The position numbers and the translations under genes were made by a program. Positions 18,368 through 27,274 of a stretch of 64,000 bases of DNA are shown here, piece by piece. This DNA comes from Agromyces cerinus subsp. cerinus (GTDB taxonomy: Bacteria; Actinomycetota; Actinomycetes; Actinomycetales; Microbacteriaceae), in NCBI RefSeq assembly GCF_900142065.1, contig NZ_FSRJ01000003.1:62001-126000 (forward strand), read 5' to 3'. Below the pieces are notes generated by a model that was not told the DNA's origin, did no database searches, and saw nothing but the letters and a program-made list of their open reading frames with translations. Numbering within the stretch: the first letter of the stretch is position 1; each line of letters opens with the position of its first letter.

Positions 18368-18574
18368 GGACTGGCTCCCGGAGCGCACGCCGAACGCCGC
18401 GCACGTCGAACGTGCGCGGTCGCGAATCGGGCAGGGCTGACTCGTGGGTCACGGCCGGGTTGACGGCGATTCGGATGCCTCGGCTCAAGCCCCGGTCTGG
18501 TGCGACCTCGGGCGAAACACGACTTCCGCGCATCCGGCCATCGGGGCCGGATGCCACGCCGCCGAACCATACGC

Positions 18575-18602
18575 TTCTGCATGCCGTTTTCGGAATGCAG
18601 AA
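18575..18602. repeat. 28-base interrupted palindrome upstream of proV
   Basis: TTCTGCAT (18575-18582) and ATGCAGAA (18595-18602) are perfect arms; CCG/CGG around TTTT continues the pairing after one mismatch. It lies about 210 bases upstream of the proV start. It could be an operator or an RNA stem in the leader. Confidence 0.45.
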
Positions 18603-18686
18603 CCGCGGACTGGGCGATTCGGTCTTGCAGGACCGTGTCCACCGTATCGAGGTGGTCGTGACAAACCCAAATCGAGCCGCGCGTAT

Positions 18687-18703
18687 TCCCTGCTGATCAG
18701 GGA
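18687..18703 (-). terminator. short stem at the end of the znu-zur operon
   Basis: TCCCTG and CAGGGA pair around CTGAT, 23 bases past the zur stop. The T-run (TTTTC) lies on the plus-strand side, so minus-strand termination is uncertain. Confidence 0.35.
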
Positions 18704-18725
18704 TTTTCATTCCCCGACTTCGGGA

Positions 18726-19127
18726 CTACTCCCCCGCGGCCTGCAGCTTCGTGCAGTTGGCGCAGAGTCCGAAGACGTCGACGACATGCGCCGCACCGGT
18801 GAATCCGTGCTCGGCTGCGACCGTCTTCGCCCACGCCTCGACCTCGTCGGCGGCGATCTCGACCGTCAGCCCGCAGTTGCGGCAGATGAGGTGATGGTGA
18901 TGCCCGGTCGTGCTGCACGCGCGATAGAGCGCTTCGCCGTCGGGCGACTGCAGCGAATCGGCCTCGCCGCTCGAGGCGAGATCGCCGAGCGCGCGGTAGA
19001 CGGTCGCGAGTCCGATCGGGGAACCGCTCGAATGCAGGGTCGAATGCAGCGCCTGCGCGCTGATGAACCCCTCGGTGCCGTCGAGTGCTTCGCGAACGGC
19101 CTCTCGCTGCCAGGTGTTGCGCTTCAT
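18726..19127 (-). CDS. zur: Fur-family zinc uptake regulator
   Basis: 133 residues. N-terminal winged helix (TWQREAVREALDG...GLATVYRALGDLA) is followed by the HHHH metal site and the structural zinc pairs CRNC and CANC. With zinc bound it should bind the box at 22887-22903 and repress the operon. Its ATG overlaps the stop of the second permease gene (ATGA). Location within a zinc transporter operon supports Zur rather than Fur. Confidence 0.92.
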   Translation of the reverse strand: MKRNTWQREAVREALDGTEGFISAQALHSTLHSSGSPIGLATVYRALGDLASSGEADSLQSPDGEALYRACSTTGHHHHLICRNCGLTVEIAADEVEAWAKTVAAEHGFTGAAHVVDVFGLCANCTKLQAAGE

Positions 19128-19966
19128 GCGATCCGTGCGTCCTCCGCGGTCTCCACCGGTATGGAGACTCGGTTCAACGGTAGCGCGCGAAGCTTGGAGA
19201 TCCCCAGTGCGAGCAGGAAGAAGGCGGTGGCGGCGAGGGCGATCGCGGGGCCGGCCGCGATCTCGAACATCCGCGACGAGATGACGCCCAGCACGCCCGC
19301 CGCCGCGCCGATCACCGGGGCCGCGAACAACAGGCCCCGGAAGGATCGGACCATGAGCCGTGCGGCCGCGGCGGGTGCGGCGATGAGGGCGATCGCGAGG
19401 ATCGCGCCGACCGCCGGCAGCGAGCTGACGACCGAGGCCGCCGTGAGGCCGAGCACGAGCAGCTCGATCGGCCATTCGCGGTATCCGGCAGCGCGGAAGC
19501 CGTGGGGGTCGAAGGTCGAGAATGCGATCTCCTTGCCGAACAGCGAGATGCAGACGACCGCGACGATGCCGACACATGCCGCGAGCAGAATGTCGCCGTC
19601 GCTCACCGTGAGGATCGACCCCATGAGCAGCGATTCGGCTCGAACGGGCAGCCCGGGGATCAGCGCCTGGAGCAGCGCACCGGCGGCGAACCCTCCCGTC
19701 AACACGATGCCGGCTGCCACCTGTGCCCCTTGCCGGCGAACGCGGGCGATGCCCGCCATGACCGCCACGAGCACGACGGATGCCACGGCCGCACCGGCCG
19801 GCACGCTCACGCCGAGGGCGGCCGCCGCCACGGCGCCGGGGTAGGTGCCGTGCGTCAGTGCCTGGGCGAAGAAGGTGCGACGCCGCACGACGACGAGGCT
19901 GCCGACCAGTCCGGCGCCGGCACCGATGATGATCGCGGCGATGAGCGCGCGTTCGAAGTACCCCAT
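19124..19966 (-). CDS. znuB: zinc ABC transporter permease (second)
   Basis: 280 residues, about 8 membrane helices, ABC-3 family. FFAQALTHGTYPGAVAAAALG and AILAIALIAAPAAAARLM are family-typical. The start ATG 19966 shares one base with the stop of the preceding permease gene (TGATG). It is a paralogue of the neighbouring permease, so the channel may be a heterodimer. Confidence 0.88.
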   Translation of the reverse strand: MGYFERALIAAIIIGAGAGLVGSLVVVRRRTFFAQALTHGTYPGAVAAAALGVSVPAGAAVASVVLVAVMAGIARVRRQGAQVAAGIVLTGGFAAGALLQALIPGLPVRAESLLMGSILTVSDGDILLAACVGIVAVVCISLFGKEIAFSTFDPHGFRAAGYREWPIELLVLGLTAASVVSSLPAVGAILAIALIAAPAAAARLMVRSFRGLLFAAPVIGAAAGVLGVISSRMFEIAAGPAIALAATAFFLLALGISKLRALPLNRVSIPVETAEDARIA

Positions 19967-20922
19967 CAGCGCCCCTCCCCCGCTGCTCGAGTCGCCGCCG
20001 CGGCTTCTGCCGCCGGTCGCGGAGCGGCCGACGAAGGAGCTCGCGTCTCGAGACCCGGCCCACGTGTCCCCCGGCGGCTCCGACCGAAAGCGGTGCTCAC
20101 CAGCAGCACGAGGGCGTAGCCGAGCACGAAGACCGCGACGACCGTGCTGCCGGCGGGCACGTCGACGCCGGCGCCGACCGAGATCGCGAACCCGAGGGCC
20201 AGGCCGAGCCATGCGGCGACGGCGGCGAAGACCGCCGCGGCGGGGAAGAGCCACCACAGGCGCGCGGTGGTCAGGCGCGCGACCGCACCGGGGACGATGA
20301 GCAGCGCGAGCACGAGCAGCGTTCCGATCGTGCTCGCCGCCGCCACCACGACCAGCGCGATCGCCGAGTTGAGCACGAGGTCGAGCACGAGCGCCGAGTC
20401 CCCGGCGGCGCGGCTGCCCTTCGCATCGAAGGCACGGTACAACTGCTGCTTGAGGGTGACCAGCACCATGACGAGCGCGATCAGGCTCACCGCGACGAGT
20501 GGCAGCACCTCGTCGGGCGGGATCGTCAGCACCCGGCCGAAGAGCAGGGCCTCGAGCTCGCCCGCGTAGTCGTCGCTGCGGGAGACGACGATGACACCGA
20601 CGCTGAACGTCGCCGTCAGCACGATCGCGATCGCCGCGTCGGAGGTGATCCCGGCGCGGTCGAGCCAGGTCAGGGCGAGCGCGCCGGCGAGGGCGGCGAT
20701 CGCCGCACCGGGCAGCAGGCCGGCACTCCCGCCGATGGCGAGGCCGATGGCCAGCCCCGGGAAGACCGCGTGGGTGAGCCCGTCGCTGATGAACTCGAGC
20801 CCCCTGAGGTTCACGAGCACGCCGACGAACCCGGCGACGACCGCAAGCACGAGCATCACGAGCAGGGCTCGCCCCATGAACGGGATGGCGAAGGCGCCGA
20901 AGAGCGCGTCGGTCAGCGACAT
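19966..20922 (-). CDS. znuB: zinc ABC transporter permease (first)
   Basis: 318 residues, ABC-3 family. [25 protein letters not shown] is the characteristic stretch, with about 8 helices. An Ala/Arg-rich cytosolic tail of about 45 residues follows. It lies 47 bases after znuC and overlaps the second permease by one base. Symbol assigned by family and context. Confidence 0.88.
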   Translation of the reverse strand: MSLTDALFGAFAIPFMGRALLVMLVLAVVAGFVGVLVNLRGLEFISDGLTHAVFPGLAIGLAIGGSAGLLPGAAIAALAGALALTWLDRAGITSDAAIAIVLTATFSVGVIVVSRSDDYAGELEALLFGRVLTIPPDEVLPLVAVSLIALVMVLVTLKQQLYRAFDAKGSRAAGDSALVLDLVLNSAIALVVVAAASTIGTLLVLALLIVPGAVARLTTARLWWLFPAAAVFAAVAAWLGLALGFAISVGAGVDVPAGSTVVAVFVLGYALVLLVSTAFGRSRRGTRGPGLETRAPSSAAPRPAAEAAAATRAAGEGR

Positions 20923-20969
20923 CCGTCACCGCCCGACCGGATTGCACCGATATATGTCGCAGTCGGCAT

Positions 20970-21767
20970 TCAGTGGCCCTCGTGCCCGGGCACCACGAGG
21001 GTGTGCTCGTCGATCTCGACTTCGACTCCCTCGAAGCACTCCTGCACGTTGCCGAGCGTGAGCACTGCTTCGACCGGTCCGCTCGCGAGCTGCGTGCGAT
21101 TGACGAGCACCACCGAATCGCAGACCCGCCGAGCGAGATCGAGGTCGTGCGTCGAGACCAGCACGGCGACGCCGCGGGACTTGAGGGTGCGGAGCGTCTC
21201 GACGAGCGCATCGCGATTGGGCTGGTCGAGGCCGTTGAACGGCTCGTCGAGCAGCAGCAGCCTGGGATCGGAGGCCAGCGCTCGGGCGAGGAGACCGCGC
21301 TGCCGCTGGCCGCCCGACAGCTCGCCGAACGGCCGCTTCGCGAGCTCGGCGAGGCCGACGGTCTCGAGCGCGGTGCGCACGGCGGCACGGTCGGCGCGAC
21401 CGGGCCAGCGGAGGAGCCCGAGGCCGCGGTAGCGGCCCTGCATGACGACCTGCTCGACGCTGATCGGGAAGTCGGGGTCGAGGTCGGCGGATTGCGGGAG
21501 GAATCCGACCATGCCGTTCGCGGCATGCTCCGCCCCCGCACCGCCGACGGGCGTACGGGCGCCGAACTCGATCGTGCCGGCCGTGCGCGGCACGAGACCG
21601 AGCACGCCCTTCAGCAGGGTCGACTTGCCCGCGCCGTTCGGCCCGATGAGCGCGACGGCCTCGCCCGGCGCGATGTCGAGCTCGAGACCGCTGACGCCCG
21701 TGCCACCGGGGTGGGTGAACGCGGCGCCGCGGAGGCGCAGCACGGGGGAGTCGTTCATGGCAGTCAT
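20970..21767 (-). CDS. znuC: zinc ABC transporter ATP-binding protein
   Basis: 265 residues. Walker A GPNGAGKST, Q-loop FLPQ, signature LSGGQRQRGLLARAL, Walker B LLLLDEPFNGLDQ and H-loop STHDLDL are intact. The start at 21767 forms an ATGA overlap with znuA; an in-frame ATG at 21758 is possible. It powers the two ABC-3 permeases downstream. Confidence 0.92.
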   Translation of the reverse strand: MTAMNDSPVLRLRGAAFTHPGGTGVSGLELDIAPGEAVALIGPNGAGKSTLLKGVLGLVPRTAGTIEFGARTPVGGAGAEHAANGMVGFLPQSADLDPDFPISVEQVVMQGRYRGLGLLRWPGRADRAAVRTALETVGLAELAKRPFGELSGGQRQRGLLARALASDPRLLLLDEPFNGLDQPNRDALVETLRTLKSRGVAVLVSTHDLDLARRVCDSVVLVNRTQLASGPVEAVLTLGNVQECFEGVEVEIDEHTLVVPGHEGH

Positions 21768-22867
21768 CCTTGCAGTGCCGCGGGCAGGGCGGTAGGCGCG
21801 ACGCCCCACGATTCGAGGATGAGCCGAGCGTTGTGCAGCTGGCTGCCGAGGTACGTGGCGCCGTCGCTGCCCTCGACGCCGAGCGAGTCGCCGTAGAGGG
21901 CGTCGGGGCCGGAGTAGACGGTGACACCGGCCTCGGCCGCGATAGTCTCCGCGGCCTTCGGCGAGATGGACGCCTCTGAGAACACGGCCGTCGCGCCGGT
22001 CGCACGGATGCGGTCGACGAGCGCATCGATCTCGGCGGCGCTCGGCTCGGCATTGTCGTCGAAGCTCGGGATGACGCTGCCGACGAAGGTGACGTCGTAC
22101 GCGTCGATGAAGTAGGTGAACGCGTCGTGGTTCGTCACGAGCAGCCGCTGGGCGGCCGGCACGGTCTCGACGTTCTCGGTGATCCATTCGTCGAGCGAAT
22201 CGAGCTTCGCAAGGTAGTCGGTCTCGTTCTGCGCGATCACGGCGGCATCGGCACCCGGCACCTCGGCGAGGCCGTCGGCGATGTTCTCCACCATCTGCTC
22301 GGCGAGCTCGGGGTCGGTCCAGATGTGGGGGTTGCCCGCGCCGTGGTCGTGTTCGGCGTCGTCGTGTTCGGCATGGTCGTCGTCTGCGGCATCCGACGCC
22401 TCGGACTCGTCGTGGGCTTCGGCCTCGTCGTGGGCATCCGCCTCGTCGTGGGCGTCCGCCTCGTGCTCGTCGGTGCCGTGGAGCTCGATGCCGGTGCTCG
22501 CGTCGATCAGCACGCCGTCGAAGCCGGAGGCCTGCACTGCGTCGTCGAGCCAGCTCTCGAGCCCGCCGCCGTTGACGACGAGCGCGTCGGCCTGCGCGAG
22601 CGCGAGCAACTGCGCGGCGGAGGGGTCGAAGCTGTGGGCGCTCTGGCCGGGGGAGAGGAGCTGGGTGACCGCGGCGCTGTCGCCGACGAGTTCGCGCGTG
22701 AAGTCGCCGACCTGGGTCGTCGTCGCGACGATCTCGGGTCCGCCGCCTGCAGCACCGGATGCCGCGGGCGCCGTGCACCCCGCCAGCGCCAGTGCCGACA
22801 CGGCCAACACCGTCCCGCCGGCGAGGGCCGCGGGCAGTCGACGGGAGGCACTGGTTCGCGTGGTCAT
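21764..22867 (-). CDS. znuA: zinc-binding lipoprotein of the ABC importer
   Basis: 367 residues. Lipobox LAGC (Cys30) follows a signal peptide. The ZnuA/TroA fold shows the metal ligands in SAHSFDPSAA, NPHIWTDPEL, NHDAFTYF and the late Asp/Glu region. A His/Asp/Glu-rich loop of about 45 residues (near 131-175) contains three EADAHD-like repeats, as in zinc-specific ZnuA proteins. It captures Zn outside the membrane. ATG 22867 appears leaderless: a -10 box ends 6 bases upstream. First gene of the Zur-controlled operon. Confidence 0.93.
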   Translation of the reverse strand: MTTRTSASRRLPAALAGGTVLAVSALALAGCTAPAASGAAGGGPEIVATTTQVGDFTRELVGDSAAVTQLLSPGQSAHSFDPSAAQLLALAQADALVVNGGGLESWLDDAVQASGFDGVLIDASTGIELHGTDEHEADAHDEADAHDEAEAHDESEASDAADDDHAEHDDAEHDHGAGNPHIWTDPELAEQMVENIADGLAEVPGADAAVIAQNETDYLAKLDSLDEWITENVETVPAAQRLLVTNHDAFTYFIDAYDVTFVGSVIPSFDDNAEPSAAEIDALVDRIRATGATAVFSEASISPKAAETIAAEAGVTVYSGPDALYGDSLGVEGSDGATYLGSQLHNARLILESWGVAPTALPAALQG

Positions 22868-22873
22868 GAGTCC

Positions 22874-22903
22874 ACCGTACGTCTTATTGATAATGATTGT
22901 CAA
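22874..22903 (-). promoter_or_regulatory. znuA promoter, probably leaderless
   Basis: On the minus strand TTGACA (22898-22903), 18-base spacer and TACGGT (22874-22879) form a good promoter. The start codon lies 6 bases past the -10, so the mRNA would begin at or next to ATG. Confidence 0.65.
22887..22903. promoter_or_regulatory. Zur box
   Basis: TTGATAATGATTGTCAA matches its reverse complement at 14 of 17 positions and fits the actinobacterial Zur consensus TGATAATNATTNTCA. It covers the -35 element of the znuA promoter, which gives direct repression. Confidence 0.85.
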
Positions 22904-23021
22904 AACCATGAAGCGACCGATTCGGACACAATGAATGAACATCGGCGGGCGATCCCCGCATTCCCGCGAATCCTGTGCACAGCTCTGGCGAGTGTCGCAC
23001 CGACGTGGGAGAGTGAAGCAC

Positions 23022-23507
23022 GTGGATACGACGACAGCTCCTCTCACGTTGCATCCGTTCACCGTCGCCGATGCCGAGCGCGTGCTCTCGGGCGAGGTGG
23101 ACCCCCACGACGGATGGGAAGGCGCCTACGCCTTCACCGACGAGCCCGAGCTGCTCGCCGAGTACCTCCGCACGGTGCAGCAGAACGGCGATCCGACGCC
23201 CTTCGGCCCCTACCTCGTTCGTCGAGGCGAAGACGGCCCGGCCATCGGGGGAGTGAACCTGTTCGGTCCGCCCGGCGACGACGGGGCCGTCGAGTTCGCA
23301 TTCGGGCTCGTGCCCGCGGTGCGCGGCCAGGGCCTCTCGATCCACACCGTCGCGGCCGTCGTCGAGCTCGCCCGCAGCGCCGGCGTCGTCATCCTCCGCG
23401 CCGAGGCCGAAGTGCCGAACCTGCCCGCACGGCGCGCTCTCGAGGGCGCCGGATTCGCGCAGTCGTCGCGCACCTCAGAGGCGATCATCTACGAGCTGCA
23501 CCTGTAA
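23022..23507 (+). CDS. GNAT-family N-acetyltransferase (RimJ/RimL-like)
   Basis: 161 residues from GTG 23022, 8 bases after GGGAGAG; GTG 23013 and ATG 22935 are in-frame alternatives. The acetyl-CoA site is seen as PAVRGQGLSIHTV, the R/Q-x-x-G-x-G/S type. The C-terminal NLPARRALEGAGF motif is typical of RimJ/RimL-like enzymes that acetylate amino groups of proteins or small molecules. Divergent from znuA. Substrate unknown. Confidence 0.85.
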   Translation: MDTTTAPLTLHPFTVADAERVLSGEVDPHDGWEGAYAFTDEPELLAEYLRTVQQNGDPTPFGPYLVRRGEDGPAIGGVNLFGPPGDDGAVEFAFGLVPAVRGQGLSIHTVAAVVELARSAGVVILRAEAEVPNLPARRALEGAGFAQSSRTSEAIIYELHL

Positions 23508-23547
23508 CCGGCCTGGCTGGTTACCGAAGTTCGACCTGAAGCGGCGA

Positions 23548-24993
23548 CTACTCGAGCAGCAGCGCCGGCTCTTCGATGATCGACGCGACGTCGGCGAGGA
23601 ATCGCGACGCCACGTCGCCGTCGACCACGCGGTGGTCGAACGAGGCGCCGATCGTCGTGACGAAGCGCGGACGCACCTCGCCGTCGACGACCCACGGCTT
23701 CTGCTTGATCGTGCCGAGCGCGACGATCGCGACCTCGCCCGGGTTCAGGATCGGGGTGCCGGTGTCCATGCCGAAGACGCCGATGTTCGTGATCGTGATC
23801 GTGCCGTTCTGCATCTCGGCGGGCTGCGTCTTGCCCTCGCGCGCCGTCAGCGTGAGCTGCTCGAGCGCCGTGGCGAGCTCGACCATCGTCATCGCCTGCG
23901 CCTCCTTGACGTTCGGCACGATGAGGCCCCGCGGCGTGGCCGCGGCGATGCCGAGGTTCACGTAGTTCTTGACCACGATCTCGGTGTCGGTCCACTGGGC
24001 GTTGACCGTGGGGTTGCGGCGTACGGCCCAGATCATCGCCTTGGCCATGATCAGCAGCGGCGAGATGCGCACGCCGGCGTAGTCGGGGGAGGCCTTCAGT
24101 CGCTTCAGGTACTCCATCGTGCGGCTCGCGTCGACGTCGACGAAGACGCTGACGTGCGGCGCCTGGAAGGCGCTCTGCACCATCGCGCTCGCGATCGCCT
24201 TGCGCACGCCCTTGACGGGGATGCGCTCTTCACGGGCTTCGGGCCGCTCCGGCGTCTGGATGTTGCGGAAGACGCTCGCCTGGCTCGCCTCGCGGATCAC
24301 GTCGTCGCGCGTGATGTCGCCGATCGGGCCCGTGGGCGCGACGCGCGACAGGTCGACGCCGAGGTCTTTCGCGAGCTTGCGGATCGGCGGCTTCGCGATG
24401 ACGGGAAGCCGCGGGGTCGGGCGCGACGGCGCAGCGGCGACAGCAGCGGATGCCACGGCGCCGGCCGCGCCCGCAGGCGCCGCGTTCGCCGGAGCGGGCG
24501 GGGGAGTGGGGGCGGCGAGACGCCCGTGCGCCCCGTCGGGTGTGGCGTGCCGGCGGCGACGCGTGGCCGCCGGACCGGAGCTGCCGTGCCCGACGAGCAC
24601 GGCGCCGCTGGCCTCAGCGGCATCGGCTGCCGGTACGGTGCCGTAGATCGGCAGTGACTCCGCAGCCGGTTCAGCACTGCCGGCGGTCACACCGGAGTCG
24701 ACCACCGGCGCCGCGGTCGGCGCGGCAGGGGAATCCGACGCGAGCCCCGCGGCATCCGTCTGGATGACCAGGATCGGCGTGCCGACGTCGACGGTGCTGC
24801 CTTCTTCGACGAGGAGTTCGGAGACGACGCCCTCGAACGCGCTCGGCAGCTCGACGAGCGACTTCGCGGTCTCGATCTCGACGAAGACCTGGTCGAGGCT
24901 GATGCGATCACCGGGCGCGACGCGCCACTGCACGATCTCGGCCTCGGTGAGGCCCTCGCCGACATCGGGGAGGGGGAATCGGATCTCGCTCAT
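23548..24993 (-). CDS. dihydrolipoamide acyltransferase (E2) of a 2-oxoacid dehydrogenase
   Basis: 481 residues. A single lipoyl domain (residues 1-80; lipoylated Lys44 in [10 protein letters not shown]) is followed by a Pro/Ala linker, a peripheral E1/E3-binding domain (about 190-225, [18 protein letters not shown]) and the catalytic domain, with active-site [10 protein letters not shown] near the C-terminus. It transfers the acyl group to CoA. Last gene of E1alpha-E1beta-E2. Sequence alone does not separate pyruvate from branched-chain substrate; in actinobacteria this gene order is most often a branched-chain complex. Confidence 0.9.
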   Translation of the reverse strand: MSEIRFPLPDVGEGLTEAEIVQWRVAPGDRISLDQVFVEIETAKSLVELPSAFEGVVSELLVEEGSTVDVGTPILVIQTDAAGLASDSPAAPTAAPVVDSGVTAGSAEPAAESLPIYGTVPAADAAEASGAVLVGHGSSGPAATRRRRHATPDGAHGRLAAPTPPPAPANAAPAGAAGAVASAAVAAAPSRPTPRLPVIAKPPIRKLAKDLGVDLSRVAPTGPIGDITRDDVIREASQASVFRNIQTPERPEAREERIPVKGVRKAIASAMVQSAFQAPHVSVFVDVDASRTMEYLKRLKASPDYAGVRISPLLIMAKAMIWAVRRNPTVNAQWTDTEIVVKNYVNLGIAAATPRGLIVPNVKEAQAMTMVELATALEQLTLTAREGKTQPAEMQNGTITITNIGVFGMDTGTPILNPGEVAIVALGTIKQKPWVVDGEVRPRFVTTIGASFDHRVVDGDVASRFLADVASIIEEPALLLE

Positions 24994-25060
24994 ACTCTTT
25001 ACCCTCGCAGTCGGTCTATGCCGTCATCGTCATGTCAGTGCCGCGCGTCGCCGCGCCGCG

Positions 25061-26119
25061 TCAGTACGCCAGTGCGCGGTCGACGGCTTCGAGCACCCGG
25101 TCGGGGCTCGGCAGGTACTCGGTCTCGAGTGCGGCCGGGGGGAAGGGCGTGTCGAAGCCCGACACGCGCAGCACCGGCGCCTCGAGCGAGTAGAACGCGC
25201 GCTCGGCGACGGTGGCGGCGATCTCGGAGCCGACGGAGACGTTGCCGTACGCCTCCTGGGCGACGACGAGCCGCCCCGTGCGGTGCACCGACTCGAGCAG
25301 GGGTCCGTAATCGATGGGGGAGAGCGAGCGGAGGTCGACGACCTCGATGCTGCGCCCCTCGGTGGCGGCGATGTCGGCCGCCTGCAGCAGCGTCGCGATC
25401 ATCGCGCCGTGGCCGACGACGGTGACATCGGTGCCCTGGCGCATGACGCGGCTCGCGTGCAGCGGCAGGCCGGCGTGGTCGAGGTCGACCGGCCCCTTCG
25501 GCCAGTAGCGGCTCTTCGGCTCGAAGAACAGCACGGGGTCGTCGGAGCGGATCGCCTCCTGGATCATCCAGTAGGCGTCGTGGGGGTTCGACGGGCTCAC
25601 CACGCGGAGGCCCGGGGTGTGCGCGAAGTACGCCTCGGGGCTCTCTTGGTGGTGCTCGATCGAGCCGATGTGGCCGCCGTACGGCACCCGGATCACGACC
25701 GGCATCGAGAGGGTGCCGTCGTGTCGCACCGTCTGGCGTGCGAGCTGGGTCGTGATCTGGTCGAACGCGGGGAAGATGAAGCCGTCGAACTGGATCTCGA
25801 TGACCGGGCGGTAGCCGCGCATCGCGAGTCCGATCGCGGTGCCGACGATGGCCGACTCCGCGAGTGGGGTGTCGAGGATGCGCCGCTCGCCGAACTCGGC
25901 CGTCAGCCCCTCGGTCACGCGGAAGACGCCGCCGAGCGGACCGATGTCCTCGCCCATGAGCAGCACCTTCTCGTCGGCGCGGAGCGCCTCGCGGAGGCCG
26001 GCGTTGATGGCCTTGGCCATCGAGAGCGTCTGCACGCCGCGTACGGGAGCCTCGCCGGTCGAGGGCGTGTCGCTCGCGACATCCGTCACGTGGTTCTCCT
26101 CTTCGGTGCGGGCGCTCAT
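25061..26119 (-). CDS. 2-oxoacid dehydrogenase E1 beta subunit
   Basis: 352 residues from ATG 26119, which overlaps the E1alpha stop (ATGA). MGEDIGPLGGVFRVTEGL and DTPLAESAIVGTAIGLAMRGYRPVIEIQF are E1beta signatures; VPYGGHIGSIEHHQESPEAYFAH carries the active-site His. With E1alpha it forms the thiamine-dependent heterotetramer that decarboxylates the 2-oxoacid. Confidence 0.92.
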   Translation of the reverse strand: MSARTEEENHVTDVASDTPSTGEAPVRGVQTLSMAKAINAGLREALRADEKVLLMGEDIGPLGGVFRVTEGLTAEFGERRILDTPLAESAIVGTAIGLAMRGYRPVIEIQFDGFIFPAFDQITTQLARQTVRHDGTLSMPVVIRVPYGGHIGSIEHHQESPEAYFAHTPGLRVVSPSNPHDAYWMIQEAIRSDDPVLFFEPKSRYWPKGPVDLDHAGLPLHASRVMRQGTDVTVVGHGAMIATLLQAADIAATEGRSIEVVDLRSLSPIDYGPLLESVHRTGRLVVAQEAYGNVSVGSEIAATVAERAFYSLEAPVLRVSGFDTPFPPAALETEYLPSPDRVLEAVDRALAY

Positions 26120-27258
26120 GCCGCGCCCCCTTCCGGGTTCTCGAACGAGGTCTCGAAGTTCTCGAGCCACGCGGCCTGCTCGACCATGAGGGGGTGCGGC
26201 TCGCTGTAGACGTGCTCGAAGATCGCCTCGCGCGTCGGTGCCTGCAGTTCGAGGGCGCGGCGGCGCAGGTCAGCGGCGATGTCGTTCGCCTCGGCCTCGA
26301 CGTCGGCGAAGAACGAGGCGGATGCCCCGCGGCCCTCGAGCCACGTGCGGTAGCGCGTGATCGGGTCGCGCGCCTCCCAGTAGGCCACCTCGTCGTCGGT
26401 GCGGTACTTCGTGGGGTCGTCGGCGGTGGTGTGGGCGCCCATGCGGTACGTCACGGCCTCGATGAGGCTGGGGCCGTCGCCGGCGCGCGCCTCTTCGAGC
26501 GACTGCCGGGTGACCGCGTAGCTCGCGAGCACGTCGTTGCCGTCGACTCGGATGCCGGGCATGCCGAAGCCGCCGCCGCGGAGCGACAACGGGCTCCGCG
26601 ACTGCCGTGCGACCGGCACCGAGATCGCCCACTGGTTGTTCTGGATGAAGAACACCTGCGGAGTCTGGTAGCTCGACGCGAAGACGAGCGCCTCGTTGGC
26701 GTCACCCTGCGAGGTGGAGCCGTCGCCGTAGTACACGAGCACCGCGGCATCCGTCTCGGGGTCGCCCGTCGCGGTCGCGCCGTCGAACTGGAGGCCCATG
26801 GCGTAGCCCGTGGCATGCAGCGTCTGCGACGCGAGCACGAGCGTGTAGAGGTGGAAGTTGCCGTTCTCCTCGGGGTTCCAGCCGCCGAGCGTCGCGCCGC
26901 GCAGCAGGGCCAGGACGCGCACGAGGTCGAGCCCGCGGATCATGCCGACGATGTGCTCGCGGTACGACGGGAACAGGTGGTCCTGCGGGCGCGCGGCGTG
27001 CGCAGAGCCCACCTGGGCGGCCTCCTGCCCGTGGCTCGGCACCCAGAGGGCGAGCTGGCCCTGCCGTTGCAGGTTCGCGCCGGCGACGTCGATGCGGCGC
27101 GAGACCGCCATGTCGCGGTAGAAGCGCTGCAGCTCGGCGTCGTGCAACGCCTCGACGAGCGGGAGATAGGCCTCGGCCTCGGGGGAGGGACGAAGTTCGC
27201 CCTCATGGGTCAGGAGCTGGACCGTCGGCGCGGTGAACTCTCTTTCGCGGGCTGCCAC
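26116..27258 (-). CDS. 2-oxoacid dehydrogenase E1 alpha subunit
   Basis: 380 residues, GTG start 27258. The thiamine pyrophosphate motif is GDGSTSQGDANEALVFASS...NN (GDG-x-NN). The phosphorylation-loop region reads YRMGAHTTADDPTKYR, as in bacterial branched-chain E1alpha. The enzyme decarboxylates the 2-oxoacid and passes the acyl group to E2-lipoate. It begins 16 bases after the neighbouring aminotransferase gene, so transamination and oxidative decarboxylation of amino-acid carbon may be linked. E3 is not in the window. Confidence 0.92.
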   Translation of the reverse strand: MAAREREFTAPTVQLLTHEGELRPSPEAEAYLPLVEALHDAELQRFYRDMAVSRRIDVAGANLQRQGQLALWVPSHGQEAAQVGSAHAARPQDHLFPSYREHIVGMIRGLDLVRVLALLRGATLGGWNPEENGNFHLYTLVLASQTLHATGYAMGLQFDGATATGDPETDAAVLVYYGDGSTSQGDANEALVFASSYQTPQVFFIQNNQWAISVPVARQSRSPLSLRGGGFGMPGIRVDGNDVLASYAVTRQSLEEARAGDGPSLIEAVTYRMGAHTTADDPTKYRTDDEVAYWEARDPITRYRTWLEGRGASASFFADVEAEANDIAADLRRRALELQAPTREAIFEHVYSEPHPLMVEQAAWLENFETSFENPEGGAA

Positions 27259-27274
27259 CGTTCCACGCTACCCG

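Larger units (their letters stand above)
18368..18725. other. 358-base gap between proV and zur
   Basis: No gene. It should contain the proV promoter (minus strand) and the end of the zur operon. It holds an interrupted palindrome at 18575-18602, smaller hairpins CGGTC/GACCG and CCACC/GGTGG around 18619-18657, and a stem at 18687-18703. No recognised riboswitch consensus was identified. Confidence 0.6.

Noticed and set aside
18368-18725. ydaO (c-di-AMP) riboswitch before proV.
   Set aside because: The position fits an osmolyte importer, but I found none of the expected conserved core; only hairpins without a family match.
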